A DNA stretch of 64,000 nucleotides from Ampelocalamus luodianensis (GCA_036346255.1 CM070618.1:83524428-83588427), one strand, 5' to 3'; positions 1 through 13,126 are shown, counted from the stretch's first letter. Translations and numbers: made by a program. The notes: a model not told the origin generated them from the sequence alone.

Positions 1-99
1 CATGCCGAGACTAGCTCGAAGTCGTTGTTGTAGGAGAACTCGCAAGCGGTAGGCACTTCTCCTAATTCTTCCCATAGGAAAGAACACAAGCACGAGCAT

Positions 100-740
100 A
101 TCTTCAAGAACTTGGTTGACCCGCCTCGTCGACCATCACCCGAGGATGATAGGTCGAATGAAAGAAAGACGGGTCCCCATGGCTTCTCGTAAAGCGTGCA
201 TAGCCAGAAGTGAAAAGAGAGCCACGATCGACACAATCGCTCGTGGCACACCATGCAAGCTCACAATGCGGGAGATATAGAGATCCGCCAATCGATCGAC
301 ACCGAGAGTGGTGGCATCGCGGAAGTGCGCTACCTTCACAATCGATCGATAACAACCCGTATAGCATCCTTCCACGAAGAAGTGCACGGCGGACGGTGAT
401 AAAATCCATGCCTACGTAATCCCACTTCCACTCGGTATAGGCAAGGGTCGGAGGAGACTCGCTGACGCCGATGCTCGCCTTGACGCGACAACATATGTCA
501 CATTCGCCACGAACCCGCAATCTCGCTTCATGCGAGTCCACCGTAATCTCGACGCAGATCTTGGTACATTTTAGTGGCCCGGGATGGATGGACAAAGGCG
601 AATCATGGGCCTCCAAGAATCAAATCCCGCAACTCGGGACCTTTGGGACCACAAGACGCTGCCCAAACCACACAACACCGTGCTCATCTTTCGTGAAACA
701 CTTGGTGATCCATTCTCGATGTTTCGCTGATTTTACCCAC
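100..740 (-). pseudogene. gypsy integrase, N-terminal zinc finger and start of core (degenerate)
   Basis: Minus-strand translation across two frames gives the usual run after RNase H: a HDSPLSIHPG-like stretch, the C-x2-C half of the HHCC zinc finger (GECDICCRVKA), and the core entry EWKWDYVGMDFI containing the first catalytic Asp. The frame then breaks near position 390 and later integrase sequence is scrambled. Integrase would join element cDNA to the host chromosome; this copy cannot encode one. It continues off the left edge of the window. Confidence 0.75.
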
Positions 741-744
741 GCCA

Positions 745-1370
745 TCATCGATTCTTTGTCGCATTGATCTGATCCACCAAGGTTGGTTGCACAACCAAGG
801 CAGCAAGGGAACCATGCTCAACCAAACCCAAGTTGAGACGCTGGAATTTCGCAAGAAGCGCAGGTTGCTGCTCTTGGATCATCAAAGTATTGCAATACAC
901 CTTTCGACTAAGTGCATCAAGAACCACATTGGCCTTGCTGTGGTGATATCGAATACCCATGTCATAATCTTTGATTAATTCCAACCATCTCCTCCGCTCG
1001 AGGTTCAAATCGGCCGAGTAAATAAGTATTTCAAACTCTTATGATCGAATACACCTCACACGTTTCCGATCAAATAATGCCGCCAAATCTTGAGTGCATG
1101 AACTACTGCAGCAAGCTCTAAATCATGGGTGGGATAGTTGAGCTCATGAGGCCTCAATTGCCTGGATGCATAGGCAACTGCCTTGCCTTCCTGCATAAGA
1201 ACACATCCGAGTCCCCGACGAGAGGCATCGCAATAAATATCGAAGCTCTTGTGGATATCGGGAAGAGTAAGGACTGGAGCTGAAGTCAATCGCTGCTTGA
1301 GCTCCTGAAAGCTCTCATCACAAGCAGAGGACCATACAAACTTCTTGTCCTTCTTAAGCAATTCGGTCAT
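745..1370 (-). pseudogene. gypsy RNase H domain (degenerate)
   Basis: The minus strand encodes a conserved RNase H-like segment at 1056-1370 (CDASRRGLGCVLMQEGKAVAYASRQL and following residues) and its continuation at 745-1008 (RRRWLELIKDYDMGIRYHHSKANVVLDALSRK). These are the standard gypsy motifs after reverse transcriptase. The two segments are in different frames, separated by a short disrupted stretch near 1010-1055. The domain would remove RNA from the RNA:DNA hybrid during reverse transcription. Confidence 0.85.
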
Positions 1371-1371
1371 C

Positions 1372-2301
1372 GGCTGCGATCTTGGAGAAGTTCTTGATAA
1401 AGCGGCGATAGTAGCCCGCTAAACCAAGAAAACTCCGCACATCGCTGATCGACTTGGGTGGCCCCAAGATAGAACATCGCGACTTTGGGATCTACAACTA
1501 TTCCTCCGGTGAAAGAACATGGCCCAAAATGCCACTTCCTTCAACCGAACTCACATTTGTTGAACTTCGATACGGTGATGCTCCGCAACTTGCCCAAAAC
1601 AATCTTGGATGCTCAAGATGCTCGCTTCATCTTGGAATAGATAAGAATGTCATCAATAAAAACCACCACAAATTTGTCCAAATACTCCATGAATACGGAA
1701 TTCATAAGGTTCATGAACAACGCCTGGAGCATTGGTCAAACCGAAGACATGACGGTGTACTGCATGTGCCATAACGAGTAGTGAAAGCCGTCTTCGAATA
1801 TCCTCACCGATCCGACTTGATGATAGCCCGATCTCGGATCAATCTTGGAGAACACCGAGCTCGCATAACCGGTCAAAAGATCATCAATGCGGGCGAGGAT
1901 ATTTGTTCTTCACCGTCACTTCATTGAGAGGACGGTAGTCAACACACATACGCAAAGTCTTGTCCTTCTTCTTCACAAAGATCACCGGACAACCCCAAGG
2001 AGATGAACTGGGACGGATGAAACCCTTTGCTTGGAGCTCACCAAGCGCTTCTTCAATTCTTCTAGCTCATTGGGAGGCATCCGATACGGCGCCAAATCGG
2101 AGCGATGCACGGCAGCAACTCGATGACAAACTCCTGGATCTCGAACCGAGGCATCCAGCAAATCTTCGTGAAAGACATCCACAAAGTCGATACTATGGGA
2201 ACATCTTGAATTTGCAAGGTGGCTTTGCTTCTAATGCACATAGACACGGGCCCCAAGCCGTGGCGAAAACCCGACTTGCTCACCGAAGGGTGGTAAGATA
2301 G
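1372..2301 (-). pseudogene. gypsy reverse transcriptase (degenerate)
   Basis: Minus-strand translation shows PVIFVKKKDKTLRMCVDYRPLN around 1930-2000, GLTNAP near 1720-1740, and the catalytic box FIDDILIYS near 1640-1690. All are hallmark Ty3/gypsy reverse transcriptase blocks. They fall in different frames with intervening stops, so the gene is broken although the catalytic Asp pair is still readable. It sits between gag (2.65-3.7 kb) and RNase H (below 1.37 kb), as expected. Confidence 0.85.
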
Positions 2302-2651
2302 ACAATCTTCCCGCACAATCGATTTGCCCCAAGTGTTGGGACAACCAATCCATGCCAAGAATCACATCCGCACTCATTGAATCGAGCGAATGAGATTTGC
2401 CAAAAATCCCACTCCTTCAACTATGATAGGAACATCCCGACATCAGAATCGCCTCTCATTTCCGACCCGAGAGCGGATGAGTAAAGGAACTTCCAAAGGA
2501 ACACGATGAAGACCACTAGCAGCAGCAAATGATCTTGAAATAAAAGAATGCGATGCTCCGAATCAAATAATACCGCAGCGGGCGACGAATTAACAAGAAG
2601 TATACCAATCACAACATCCGCGCCTCCCGAGCCTCCTCACCGAAAGGTGGT

Positions 2652-3700
2652 TCACTCGACCGCCGCACTCGGTCTTCGAATAATCTTCGTCGCGGGTGAT
2701 CGCTCCTCGCCGCGTCCTCCATTAGGACGAGGGCTGCCGCAACACTGGAGGCGTGCATTCGCATAATGGCCCTTGTTGTGGCAAATAAAACAAGTCACCT
2801 CGGCGGCCGGATTGCGGAGGCCGCTCTCTGGCTGATCGCAGCGCACGTGGTGAAACACGCCTGCGGTGGGCGAGGAGCTGGTGCAGATGGTCTCGGCGCC
2901 GGTGGAGCAAAAGAACGAGCCATCGGTGCCGCCCACCGAGGACGAACGAGGCCGTGTGAGTAGACCGATGCGCCTCCCATTTGCGCTATGGACTCGCCAG
3001 CCGCTTTGCCTTATGCTCGCAACAATGGCCTTATCTACCAAGGCACGAAAGTCCGAGAAGTCCACAATAGATAGCTTGTCTCGCAGCTCCTCGGACAAGC
3101 CATCCATAAACTTCTCTGCTAGCCTCATCCGAGGCCACCTCACCCGAGCATAACGAGCCAAGTGATTAAACTCAGATAGATACTCGTCACGCACTTGCGC
3201 CCTTGCTTGAGCGCGAGAAACTCCTTTTCTTGACTTCATCGAGGCCATCGGGGATGTGGGCCCGCGGAAAGTCGATTCGAATTCTTCCCACGCGACCACA
3301 TGGCGCATGGTCGCATGGCGAGATAGTTCTCCCACCATGAGAGTGCCGCCCTCAAGGCCGTGTGGGACGCGAAGAGTGCCTTGTCTGTGCTCGGCATTGA
3401 GCTATGTTGAGCTTCCGCTCAACCATGCGCAGCCAATCATCCGCATCGAGGGTCCTCGAGCGGGAGAAAGTCGGCGGCCGTGTACGGAGGAACTCGCAAG
3501 TCCCCGCGAGTCCGGTGGCCGCCACCACGGCAGGAGTGGAGGTATTCCTAGCAATAACCTCCAAGATGCGCTGTCGTCCATGCGGTTTCGCTCGATCGGC
3601 GAGAACCTCGACCATGGTTGGAGGAGGGGAAGCTCCTCATCATGACCACTGCTGATTGCGCTGCTCTCCGGCCATCCTGTTTCACTAAGACAAGTTAACA
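2652..3700 (-). pseudogene. gypsy gag (degenerate)
   Basis: The upstream part (3352-3615) reads as a start-like segment ending in DADDWLRMVERKLNIAQC. The main part (2652-3338) contains a capsid-like helix-rich region (WEEFESTFRG, AQVRDEYLSEFNHLARYA, EKFMDGLSEELRDKL) typical of Retrotrans_gag domains, then a zinc knuckle CFICHNKGHYANA. The final Cys of the CX2CX4HX4C knuckle reads as Arg, so it is probably non-functional. Frameshifts separate the pieces. Confidence 0.8.
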
Positions 3701-4092
3701 ATAGCCGGAAAACACGAAGTCAACATCCTACGCAAATAACTTACTAACAAAGACAAAACAAACACAAGACTTTTAAGTTACAAAACCAATTGACAAAAAT
3801 CGGACACTTAGCAAACTCACATATATCTTACCCTTATACCCCACAATTTTTAATTAGACTAATTCTCTATGGTTTTCCCAAAGACTGATTCTACCTGTAG
3901 CAACTATCTTTTGAAAGGAAAGAGGAACACCAAGTTTTAAACTCAAATTAGAGTAAGATGAGAGTAGAATGCCAAGATAGGTAAGGAGTAAAATCGAGAA
4001 TCGCCTAGGTTTTCATAAACCCTTTTATACTTTGAAATTAAGCTTTTTCAAAATATCCTAAAGACGACTATGCTTGGTTGTTACGGTCGAAT

Positions 4093-4104
4093 GGCTCGAT
4101 ACCA
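4093..4104 (-). promoter_or_regulatory. Primer-binding site (initiator Met tRNA-like) of the first gypsy element
   Basis: On the minus strand the sequence four bases after the LTR end reads TGGTATCGAGCC, close to the common plant TGGTATCAGAGC primer site. It fixes the inner edge of the LTR at 4109 and the orientation of the element. Confidence 0.7.
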
Positions 4105-4108
4105 ACTT

Positions 4109-7100
4109 TGAGGACCCAGTTTATTTGGCTTGTAATGCTTAACCAACCACCCGGTCCTAGCATCACAAATCAAATAAACCGATCCTCGAGATATGTATAC
4201 TTCCTGCAAAGCGATATCGCACCTCGTTACAAAATTAGACATCAACTCCATTCAAAACATAGAGTCCAAACATTACACTACAAACGGAAGATAAACAAAT
4301 AGTAACAATATTACGGACATAGGCCGATTGTGCCACAAGATACACAAATAGACAAGAACGACAATGAAGCAAAAGTGCCATAAGATGGCTATAAACAAAG
4401 CCAATCGGTGTGCCTTCAACCCACAAGGCATCCGACGGACCGCCAAGACTAGTCGTCACCCACGGCGACAAGACACTCACGAAGTGAGGCCCCGAGGCTC
4501 ACCTTCTTCCTCTCGCAACAAAACATTAAGCAAAGCACCGAGTACAAAGATTGTCTTTGTACCCGCAAGATCGACGTGTGAACTAATGGACTGCTCATAT
4601 GCTACATGCAGCTTATTTGGTGGAGGTCATATGTTTCATTTGCATAAAGCCAATTTTCATTTGCAATAAGGTAATACAGTTTTAAAGGCAAGTTTGCAAT
4701 TCATTTTAAGATTGAAATAACAAATAAAGATAATAATAACAAAAGCGAAAGATAAACAACCTAGAAGTGACTATCCCAATAGTCACCACAACAATAGCAC
4801 GAATCCCGATTCGCACCACCCATCAAGTTTTAATTTAAATGTTGTAGTCTAACTCTTGAAAAGCTTACCCAAGCGTGTCCATCACCTAGGACGAGGCTAT
4901 TCGAATAGTTTTTAACCCGCAGGTGTACCACTATACCCACACTTGCATCGCCTTTAAGCCAAAGCACACTAGAAGGTATCTTTGCACAGACTAAGTCCTA
5001 CGAGACTTTTTCCAATATTATGCATTAACTACGAGCCGCTCGTATGGATAGAAACCCATACGCTTACATGGTAAAGCCGAAAAGACAACTACCCACTCAG
5101 GATAAAGCTTTTCGGACAACTACCATGCTCCCACCTCCATCCTCCCGCGACCGGAGCCAATACACGCCAAAGTACTAGGTCAAGAGAGGTCCCATATACT
5201 CTAGTGTGGTTAGCACGCGAAATGCCTGGATAAAAATTCACTCACAAGATGTTCGGTCCTTAATTGACCGGGCACCTTTCGATCACACCCAAAAGATCAC
5301 ACCAATCTTACCATTGTGCGCGTCCAAATCATTTTTGTTTTCATTTTTAGTTTTGCAATTAAACATAGCAAAAATGTGAAACATAAAGTTGTAGTAAATT
5401 TTGTGTGATCAAGGTTACCGACTAAAGTCGATAATCGCCCATTCTACCGATACTAAGCATGTCTAAGCGGTGAAATCGTATCTACTAAGTGACAAGAAAT
5501 CATCCAATGATCTCTAATCACAAAGAAATAACCTAGGCTCGTAGTAGAGATCAATATTTGTCTACAGGATATGCAACTACTGATTTAACTAATCCATTTT
5601 AACACAAATTAAGCAATGCATACATACAATGAAACAAAATATTAGAATTTAAATAATGGGATTATCATGATCAAAGCGCTTTCGGTCTTTGTTGCTCAAT
5701 ATGGTGCGGAGGATCGTCCTCGTGGTTGCGCAAATATCGAAGCCTAACAATCGAACATAACAAAGAAATAAGAACGAATAACACCGACAAAACTCAAACA
5801 TTCAACAACATCAAACAAGCCAAAACTCACACACAGCCTAAGCATGAAATAACAGAATTTTAGAAACAGAGAACAAATTATTTTAAGTTATTAGCAATTT
5901 TCTATGAATTTTCTAAGCTAAAAACACAACAAGTCACTAGTTAATTACTTAACAAATTTTCATGAACAGAACCAGTGTATAAAATCTATCCTAATAGTTA
6001 GTATACTGAAAATGAAATTTTACTGAATTGGGTTCATTTAATTTGGACAATTATTGGAAGAGATATGCATTTTCTAATTTAGAAGATACATAAGACATCA
6101 TTTTATTAGCTAACAGATTTTTGCTACAGAGACATGGGTGAAGTTAATTTTATCAAATAGCACACTTAAAATGAAAATTAACAAAGACTGGTTCCATACA
6201 ATTTGGATAAAAATTGAATTAGTTATGCATTTTCTAAGTTTAAATGAATTAACGAAAGCAACAGAAAACATATTACGTAAATACTAAAGCATTAAATCCT
6301 TTTTCTACCGCCATCAAGAAGCCCACCATCGACAATGGGGCGCGCGAACGCCGACAGACAATAAGACTCGCCTAAAGTGACGTCGAAGGCGTATTCAAAG
6401 AATACGTCTTGGCTCACTAAGGTGCAAACCCAAAACACCCTCACAGAAATACGCTTCCCATCGAGAAAACGCATAACCAGAACTACACAAACCTAACTGA
6501 CAACATGGACCCACATGGTAGTGACTCAGAGAACAAATAACGGGCTGGATTAAAGGATTTCTAAACGCGATTATCCAAAGAGGGCCCACAAATCAGAGAC
6601 TCAAAGCAGACATGATTAGAGTTAAACTAATCTTCACCGGCGGTTCACCGCGAGCACGGCACGGTGTATGCGGCGCAAGAATCGATCTTGCAAACCGGGA
6701 GGTTTCGGCGAAAGAGTGGTACCTTCTCGTTCGCAGGACCTAGCGAACTCGACGACGGTGACGCGGACCACGAGGATGCGCGGCGCGAGTGGCGCGAACG
6801 GAGGCGGAGAAGAAAGTGCGGTGCGCGCGGAGAGGACGCTACAGACGACGAGAAGCTTCGGGAAGGAGCTCCTCGAGATCGCGGAGACACCAGGAACGAT
6901 AAGCCCACGATCTTGATGATGGAGGAGGACGGTGGCGCCCGGAATTGACACGGCGGCGCTTTACCGAGTTTGGAGAAGAAAGCGACGCACAGCCTCGGTG
7001 ATGCACCAAAGAGCGAAAAAAGGTCACGGTTAGACTCAGCACAGTGATGCGATCCTAAGGGACCAAGTGACGAAACTGGAAACTCACCAGAGCGCCAATA

Positions 7101-8253
7101 AGCTTGCAGAGCCGAGATCACCGGAGGCGGAGACGACGAAGTGGCTCCGGATGATTCACTGGGTGCTACGAGCTCGGAACGGGCAAAATGGATGCGGCGA
7201 GGAGAGTGGATCACAGCGGTGCGGTCTCGGGCTCGAGGGCGGCGCTAACACGGCGGCGTTGCTCTCGGGTTCTTCTCCGGCCGGAAAGGAAATTTGGGCG
7301 GAGAAAACACGAGAATGGACGCGAAGGGTAGTGGATGGGCTCAGTGGGTAGATGAGATCCCGGCGACGCTTCACGGGCTGACACGAGGACAAAAAGGTGG
7401 CAGCGACGAGGGACGTGGCAAGCATGCGCGCACGGCCGTGAGCTCCGGTGAGGTGCGGAGAAGACGAGGTCGATGCTGACAGGTGGGACCCACATGTCAG
7501 CGACAGGAGCAAAGCGGTGCGAGCCAGAGGTTCTACTCGATCGGAAAGATGCTGACCGTTGGATCTGAGATGGACGGTCGAGATTGATGTATGCATTCGG
7601 ACAGGTCGGTTGCGCATGCGACGTGGATCGTTCGATTTGCATCGGACGGTCACGATCGATTGGACTCGCGCGCGGTGCAGCTAGGCGGTGCGACCGAGTC
7701 AAGTGGTGCGGTCTGGTTTGAGTCGGACTCGGGTTCGAGCCCGACAAACAGTGTTTTCTGATTTTTGATTTTAAAAGCTAAGAGAGTTTAGGGAATTTTT
7801 AGAGATAGATCCCGAGCTCCAAAAATTCCGAAATTTTTATGGTAGCTACTTGAGATAGAGAACAACACTGCATAAATTTTCCAGAACTTTTTATGCACTG
7901 CAAAGTTCTGCAGAAAATTCTCAAGCATGCTGACCTAGGATTTGACCAGATTTTCAACTAGTTTGACTTGGCCATTTGAAATAGCAAATAAAATCTAAAA
8001 ATTGTGAAATAATTCAGGGAGGTAGATAGGATGATCAAGATGATAGGAAAAATAATTTCAGAGGATGATCATAAGTTTGAAAGCTAAGAATCTGATAACA
8101 ACAATTTCCAATCACAAGAATTAAATTCTAAAAATTGGAAATTGCTAGGGAAAATTGTAGAAACTTTCAAATGATTTGAAGAGACAACAAAAGTTTTTAT
8201 TTCTCCTCAAAATTTTACATTTGAAATACAAACCCTAAGTTAGGGCTGTTACA
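4109..8253 (-). repeat. 4145-bp 5' LTR of the first gypsy element
   Basis: Bounded by TG at 4109 (next to the primer-binding site) and CA at 8252-8253; minus-strand start TGTAACAGCCC, as in many grass gypsy LTRs. It has three composition zones: AT-rich 4109-6600, a GC-rich block 6630-7750 with open frames on both strands, and AT-rich 7750-8253. The open frames in the GC-rich block overlap on both strands and show no recognisable domain, so I do not call genes there. At over 4 kb it is long even for Del/Tekay-type elements, so a nested insertion cannot be excluded. Confidence 0.8.
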
Positions 8254-11200
8254 GGTTCTTTGGGCAAATTTTTTACCTGCAGTTCGATTTCCTGCCTTAG
8301 AGCATTTAGACATGTATAGTCAATGTTTGGATGCATATTTATCATAAAAATACCACTGAATTGGTGATTTTTATAATTATGGATATATAACAGAATGCTT
8401 CTGCTATTTAGGTTACCTATTTTCATCTTTTTCATTTTTTTTTACCCTGGTGGATATTTTCTTTTTTATGGGATGAGTGGTGACAGTGTAAACAAGTGCT
8501 CATCTATACAAGAAACCTTTTTTTTACAATACTATGAGCTCACACATGAACCCATCCATGCAATGTTCTAACATTATATTATTAGTTTTTCACCATTTTT
8601 ACTGGTCAATTTATCGAGATTAATCTCATAAGCTTCTTTTGCATGTTTTGCTTCCAGAGTTGAACTAAGGATTAAACATGGGTGCATACAATGCTAGAAG
8701 GCTGAAGATAATGTGCCTTAAAAAAAGGTTAAGGTAGCTTTTGCTTTTTGCAATTTCCCCTTTTTAATTGTTCATATTGCCCTTTAGCTCATCCTTATTT
8801 CAAGGTTTGATTCAGTAATTGACATACAGGGAAGTGCAGTTGCATATGACGGCCCAAATGAAAGAATGCAAGCCTTTTTGTTTCAAGTTCCACGAGTAGA
8901 TTTTCAGACCCGCTAACTTAGATTATGCATTAGCTTTTTCTTCGAATTTTGTGACTTAATTATAATGCTTGGTATAACTAGGCAAGAAATTTCAAGTTGC
9001 AACATAAGTAAACTCAATTGCTTTGATGATCTCTTCTTGATGAACATGTATGTGTCAACTTACTGTAATCTCTATTTATTGCCTTTTTTATTCGATGAAT
9101 CTAATCGGTTTATACTTATCTACAACTTCATCATGTAATGCTTTAGTGCAAAATAAAAAAGCATTAGAATAATCCATCTTATACAGGGAACATTGAAATT
9201 GTTAATGCCATTTCAAAATGACTCGATTGAGACTGCTTATTTTAGATGTGCTTACCAGCACCAGTAGGAATTAAAGAAGCTGAAAAAAAACCACTACTGT
9301 GGTGACCTTCAGTTAAGCAACAATATATGCCATAAATCGAGGTTAGTTTCTATTGGAAATTGTCTGATGAAGCCATGTCATTATTTTCCATGTGCAGATG
9401 AGAAACTAAGTGTGAGTTTTGTAACTACAATTGTTGAACATATTTAATCCTAAAACTGACATAACAAAGTTGCTAATTGTTAATATGCTATAACTGCTAT
9501 TGTCACATTTATATTATCTGCATGCATAGAAATGCTTCGTTGCAGCAATGCACGAGGGAAATGACGAAAGGCAGTGTGCTTAGGTAAATGATGGTTGGGG
9601 TTCCTCCTCCATCTTTGCAATTGTGTTGTCTTGAGTAGTTTTGATTTGTGGTTGTGTGATACAAGTATTGGTATGAGCAAGACGAGGAAGTGGTGCGCCC
9701 ATACCATTGCCTACTTTGCCACCTGTGTTCATTGAGGTATTGTAGTTAACCTTAGTTGTTTAAATTTGGCCAACAAATCTATACTTGGACCAATCAATCA
9801 TGGAGGAAAAAAACATAGAAATGCTTGGTTGATTTGATGGTGAGCGTAAATTTTCTTTTGCACCCAGCCACCCACTAATTCTTATTCCTTGTTTTACTCC
9901 ATTGTTACTTGAGTTGGTTGCCTGGCTTAGATGGTTCTATTTAATTATGTTGTCAGTCATTGTGTTGGAGCATATCAGCCAACTATGTGTTTTCCTTCGT
10001 GAAAATTGAAGACAACTTTTAAATGATAACCGGAAAACACATGGAATTCTTCTTTCCATATTCAAACTAGATGAGCATTGTTTGTTTTCTCTTACCACGA
10101 AATGCTCTTATATCCATTCTAGGTTGTCAAAGTGCATGTCTTTTGTTTATGGTGGTGGACAATAAGCTTGATGAGCACTCTGCATGCCTACTCCTTGATT
10201 CGACGCCCTCAAAAATTATTTCCAATGGGATCATGGTAAGTTTTTTTTTCATTTTCTTCATTTAGTCTCTTCATCTATGTTGCAGATAAAGCTATATGCA
10301 AATCTTGATTTAACTTTTACTTCCGTCTATATGTATACTCAACATTTTTTTCAAGGGCAAGTGAAGTGCTTATTGGCATATATGGCTTTGAAGGTCATTC
10401 TGATGGCATTATGTAAAATCAACTATTGCTCACGTGGCATCACTAAAACTTGTACATGGCCTCAGTCGGAGCTTTCCCTTATTTCTTAAAGGATACATGA
10501 TTTCTATTTTACTGTTTTGACTTATGATTGCCATCTTTTTTGCGGAGCATATATATGTATTGTTCTTGTTTTGTTTATCGATTTCGTAGTTAAATATAGT
10601 TAGAAATTATTCCCTAACCTTTCTAGTTAAGCACTTTTATTATTGAAACCAAAGATAGTTAGATTGTTTGAGTTAAAAATTACATTTCTATTCATTTCTT
10701 AAGGGTTGACATGTCACCACAAAACTTTGTTTAGATTGTTAGTTTCGAATTCTTATTGTGATTTGAGTGACCTGTGATTGTTATTCTTGTAGTCGGTGCC
10801 TTTCCTGTATGTAGAAAACTTGGTTGCACACCGAAGTTCTTCTTATATTTTTCAGCTTTTGGTGCATTGATCGGCGGAAGCTGCTGGCCATGTAAAAATG
10901 CATGAATGCATTGTGCATTTAATTCTGACATGTATATGCTCCCGGAGGGACCTACTAATATGAAGCTGTTAGTGGTGCTTGTTATCTACTCCTGTATTTT
11001 CTAGAGCCTTATTAGTTCATCCAGAGATAAGATGTGCCTTGTGGCCCTAGGGACTAACAAAATGCATAAATGTGTTTGCTGGCGCCTTTTGCCCTGAGTA
11101 ACAATGTAATTGTATGTTTGGTGTCATTCTCATTCAGTGTGGATAATGAGGTGTATAAGTTCGTGAAGACAAAAAGACTTCGAATGATCACCTTTGAAGT

Positions 11201-11406
11201 GATAAATGCACAAGTAACACTATTTTCTTTTTCTTAGATGTATTCTATATCTTCACCATGGTTTTGTGGCGTCACATTATTACTGAGTTTGCTAATGATT
11301 GAATTAGGGTCAGAGATATACTATGTGAAATTGATAAGAACTTTATCGGCAATGTTAGCCTAAAGCTTTCTATGATAAACTCCAAAACAAAATGCGTATA
11401 GTATTT
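8254..11406. other. AT-rich stretch with no confident gene, ending in a Helitron-like terminus
   Basis: No convincing coding region was found. Short exon-like pieces bounded by plausible splice signals occur near 9540-9710 and 10070-10240 but match no family I recognise. Because a Helitron-type 3' end follows at 11436, much of this stretch may be the interior of a non-autonomous Helitron; its TC start was not identified. Confidence 0.4.
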
Positions 11407-11436
11407 ATTTTTGTTGCAACGCACACATATGACTAG
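11407..11436 (+). mobile_element. Probable Helitron 3' terminus
   Basis: The stretch reads ...TTGCAACGCACACATATGACTAG followed by T. Grass Helitrons typically end in a GC-containing stem sequence followed closely by CTAG and insert before a T. The match to the common cereal terminus (a run like GTTGCAACGCAC, then CTAGT) is good, although the hairpin here is weak. The 5' end was not located and could lie left of the gypsy insertion. Confidence 0.5.
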
Positions 11437-13126
11437 TTAAACGCGGTATGACCTGACCGCCTGATTTCTTATGCATGGACAGCATGGTGAAGTCCATCGA
11501 TGGCGCAGCGAGTGAGCAATGATGCACACAGGTATACATGGCAACACTACTGGGTAGGGGACAGGCACCTGGTCAAGCGTTGCTGGTCCTGCGGTGCTGC
11601 TGGTCAGAGATGCTCCGTCTCATGTGCGCGCAGCTCCTAGTCAGATACAGGCAGCGAGCCAACATGGAGCCGAAGCTCACAGCGGGAATTCATTGGCGCC
11701 AGGCTGCGTCGTGTGGGCGCCATGTGCGCCGAATCGACGGCCAGGGCCCCGGGGCATTGCCAGGATGGACGCAGAGCCGCACGTCGCGTCGCGTCGCGCG
11801 GTGGCGCATCTCATTTCCCCCGTGAAGATCTACAAACCAAGTGACGTTCAATTCGTAGTGCTAAGGAGGAGCACGATTCACGTGGATCAAATGAAGCTTC
11901 AAGTCACGAGTTGCTCGTCAAGAAATTTGACCAGGCAAATGCAACGTCTGCACCTAGCGATGTACTAGTACTTGGGGAAACGGAAAGGCAGCGGTTACCG
12001 GTTAGGTAGCGAAGCAAGCGTTCCTCCTAAAAGAGGAGAAATGGGGCGGCGATGACGCATTGATGCGCGTCGATGACCAGCGGTCGGCCGCACGGCACGG
12101 CACGGTGCCCGCGCCCACAGCGATCGATGGCTAACGTAGCGCTCATGATTGGGCCAATCCATCACGATCGAACCGCCACCGGTGATGGCGTATTGGCGTG
12201 GACTGGTGGAGCGCCAAGAAACGTGCATTCCGCGGTGGTCCACGGCTCCGAATATGAAATCAGCAGCAGCGATGTCTTTCGGCGCGCACTTTCGCTAATC
12301 CTCGATTTGTTGCAATCGAGCAGTGGCAGTTGGGTACGTATTTAGCCGGAATATCTCTGTACGCACCGAATTTGGTGGTGTCAGCAACGCTGTAGCATGC
12401 GGAGAAGCCTCTTAGTCATGAAACTGCAATAGCATCTAGCATGCAGGCGTGCACCCATGTTCTGTGCTATCTACTGTGTGTCTGTGTCTGTGTCAACCTA
12501 CTCTCCATCTAGAGTACGGCCGGAGAATATAGCTCTGCATAGGCGAATGCTCTCTTCCATTTCCTCCCTTCGAGCAGCCATGTGGCAGAACAATCATGCA
12601 GTACTTAGCAGTCAATGTTGCTATCATACTCGACTAGTACCAAGTGGAGTACATGCTAAAGACCCAAGCTCCATGAGAAGATCTCTATACAGCACGACAG
12701 ATAGACAAGGACGATATTATTCCGGTCTGCAATCTGTACCAACTGGTGCCCTATAAGCGTCAATATGGAGCTCAAAGTGAGCAATCATATGTAGCGCATC
12801 TTCATGGTCCATACAATGCTTTTGCGCACACGGCCTTCTGTAATAGGTGATTCAATATAATCAGCCCAAAAGTGACATTGCAGCATCTCGTGGCAAATTG
12901 ATCTGCTTTACTGTGTTCAAAAAACAAAAAATCTATCTGCTTTAATGCAGATTGGGAAGTATTACAGGTTTCATACAACAATACAGTGTACGAGGTTACA
13001 GGTTTCATACATCACACACTCCGTGGCCCAGAAGGGAATATTACAGGTTTCATAAAACAATACAGTGTACAAGATATCTAGCTGACCATGTACAAGTCAT
13101 TAGCTGAACACATGCAAAGTTTACTT
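11437..13126. other. Unassigned intergenic sequence, partly GC-rich
   Basis: The segment 11500-12400 is more GC-rich than its surroundings and has overlapping open frames on both strands, without domain signatures, start context or splice structure I can support. No gene is called. It ends where the Tat-type retrotransposon begins. Confidence 0.4.
12961..13071 (+). repeat. Short imperfect direct repeats
   Basis: The unit ATTACAGGTTTCATA with its downstream CAATACAGTGTAC occurs at 12962-12991 and again at 13041-13071, with a third partial unit (TTACAGGTTTCATAC) near 12997-13011. It lies just outside the left LTR of the Tat element and looks like a local duplication. Confidence 0.6.

Larger units (their letters stand above)
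1..8253 (-). mobile_element. Ty3/gypsy LTR retrotransposon, minus strand, 3' part outside the window
   Basis: Read on the minus strand, the order is LTR (8253-4109), primer-binding site, gag, reverse transcriptase, RNase H and integrase, which is the Ty3/gypsy order. The LTR begins TGTAACAGCCC and is followed by a site resembling the initiator-Met primer site. All coding parts carry frameshifts and stops, so this copy is dead. The integrase runs off the left edge, so the 3' LTR, any chromodomain and the second target-site copy cannot be seen. The five bases after the LTR at 8254-8258 are ggttc and should recur beyond the missing 3' LTR. The long LTR and integrase style suggest the Del/Tekay-RIRE3 group; that clade call is inference. 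Confidence 0.9.

Noticed and set aside
6645..7747. Long overlapping open frames on both strands (up to 189 codons)
   Set aside because: They lie in the GC-rich core of the gypsy LTR, overlap on opposite strands, and are rich in Ser/Arg/Pro with no domain or start context. High GC alone explains them.
9480..10489. Several 60-75 codon open frames on both strands
   Set aside because: Short, unrelated to one another, and without domains. The exon-like edges are only suggestive, so no gene is called.
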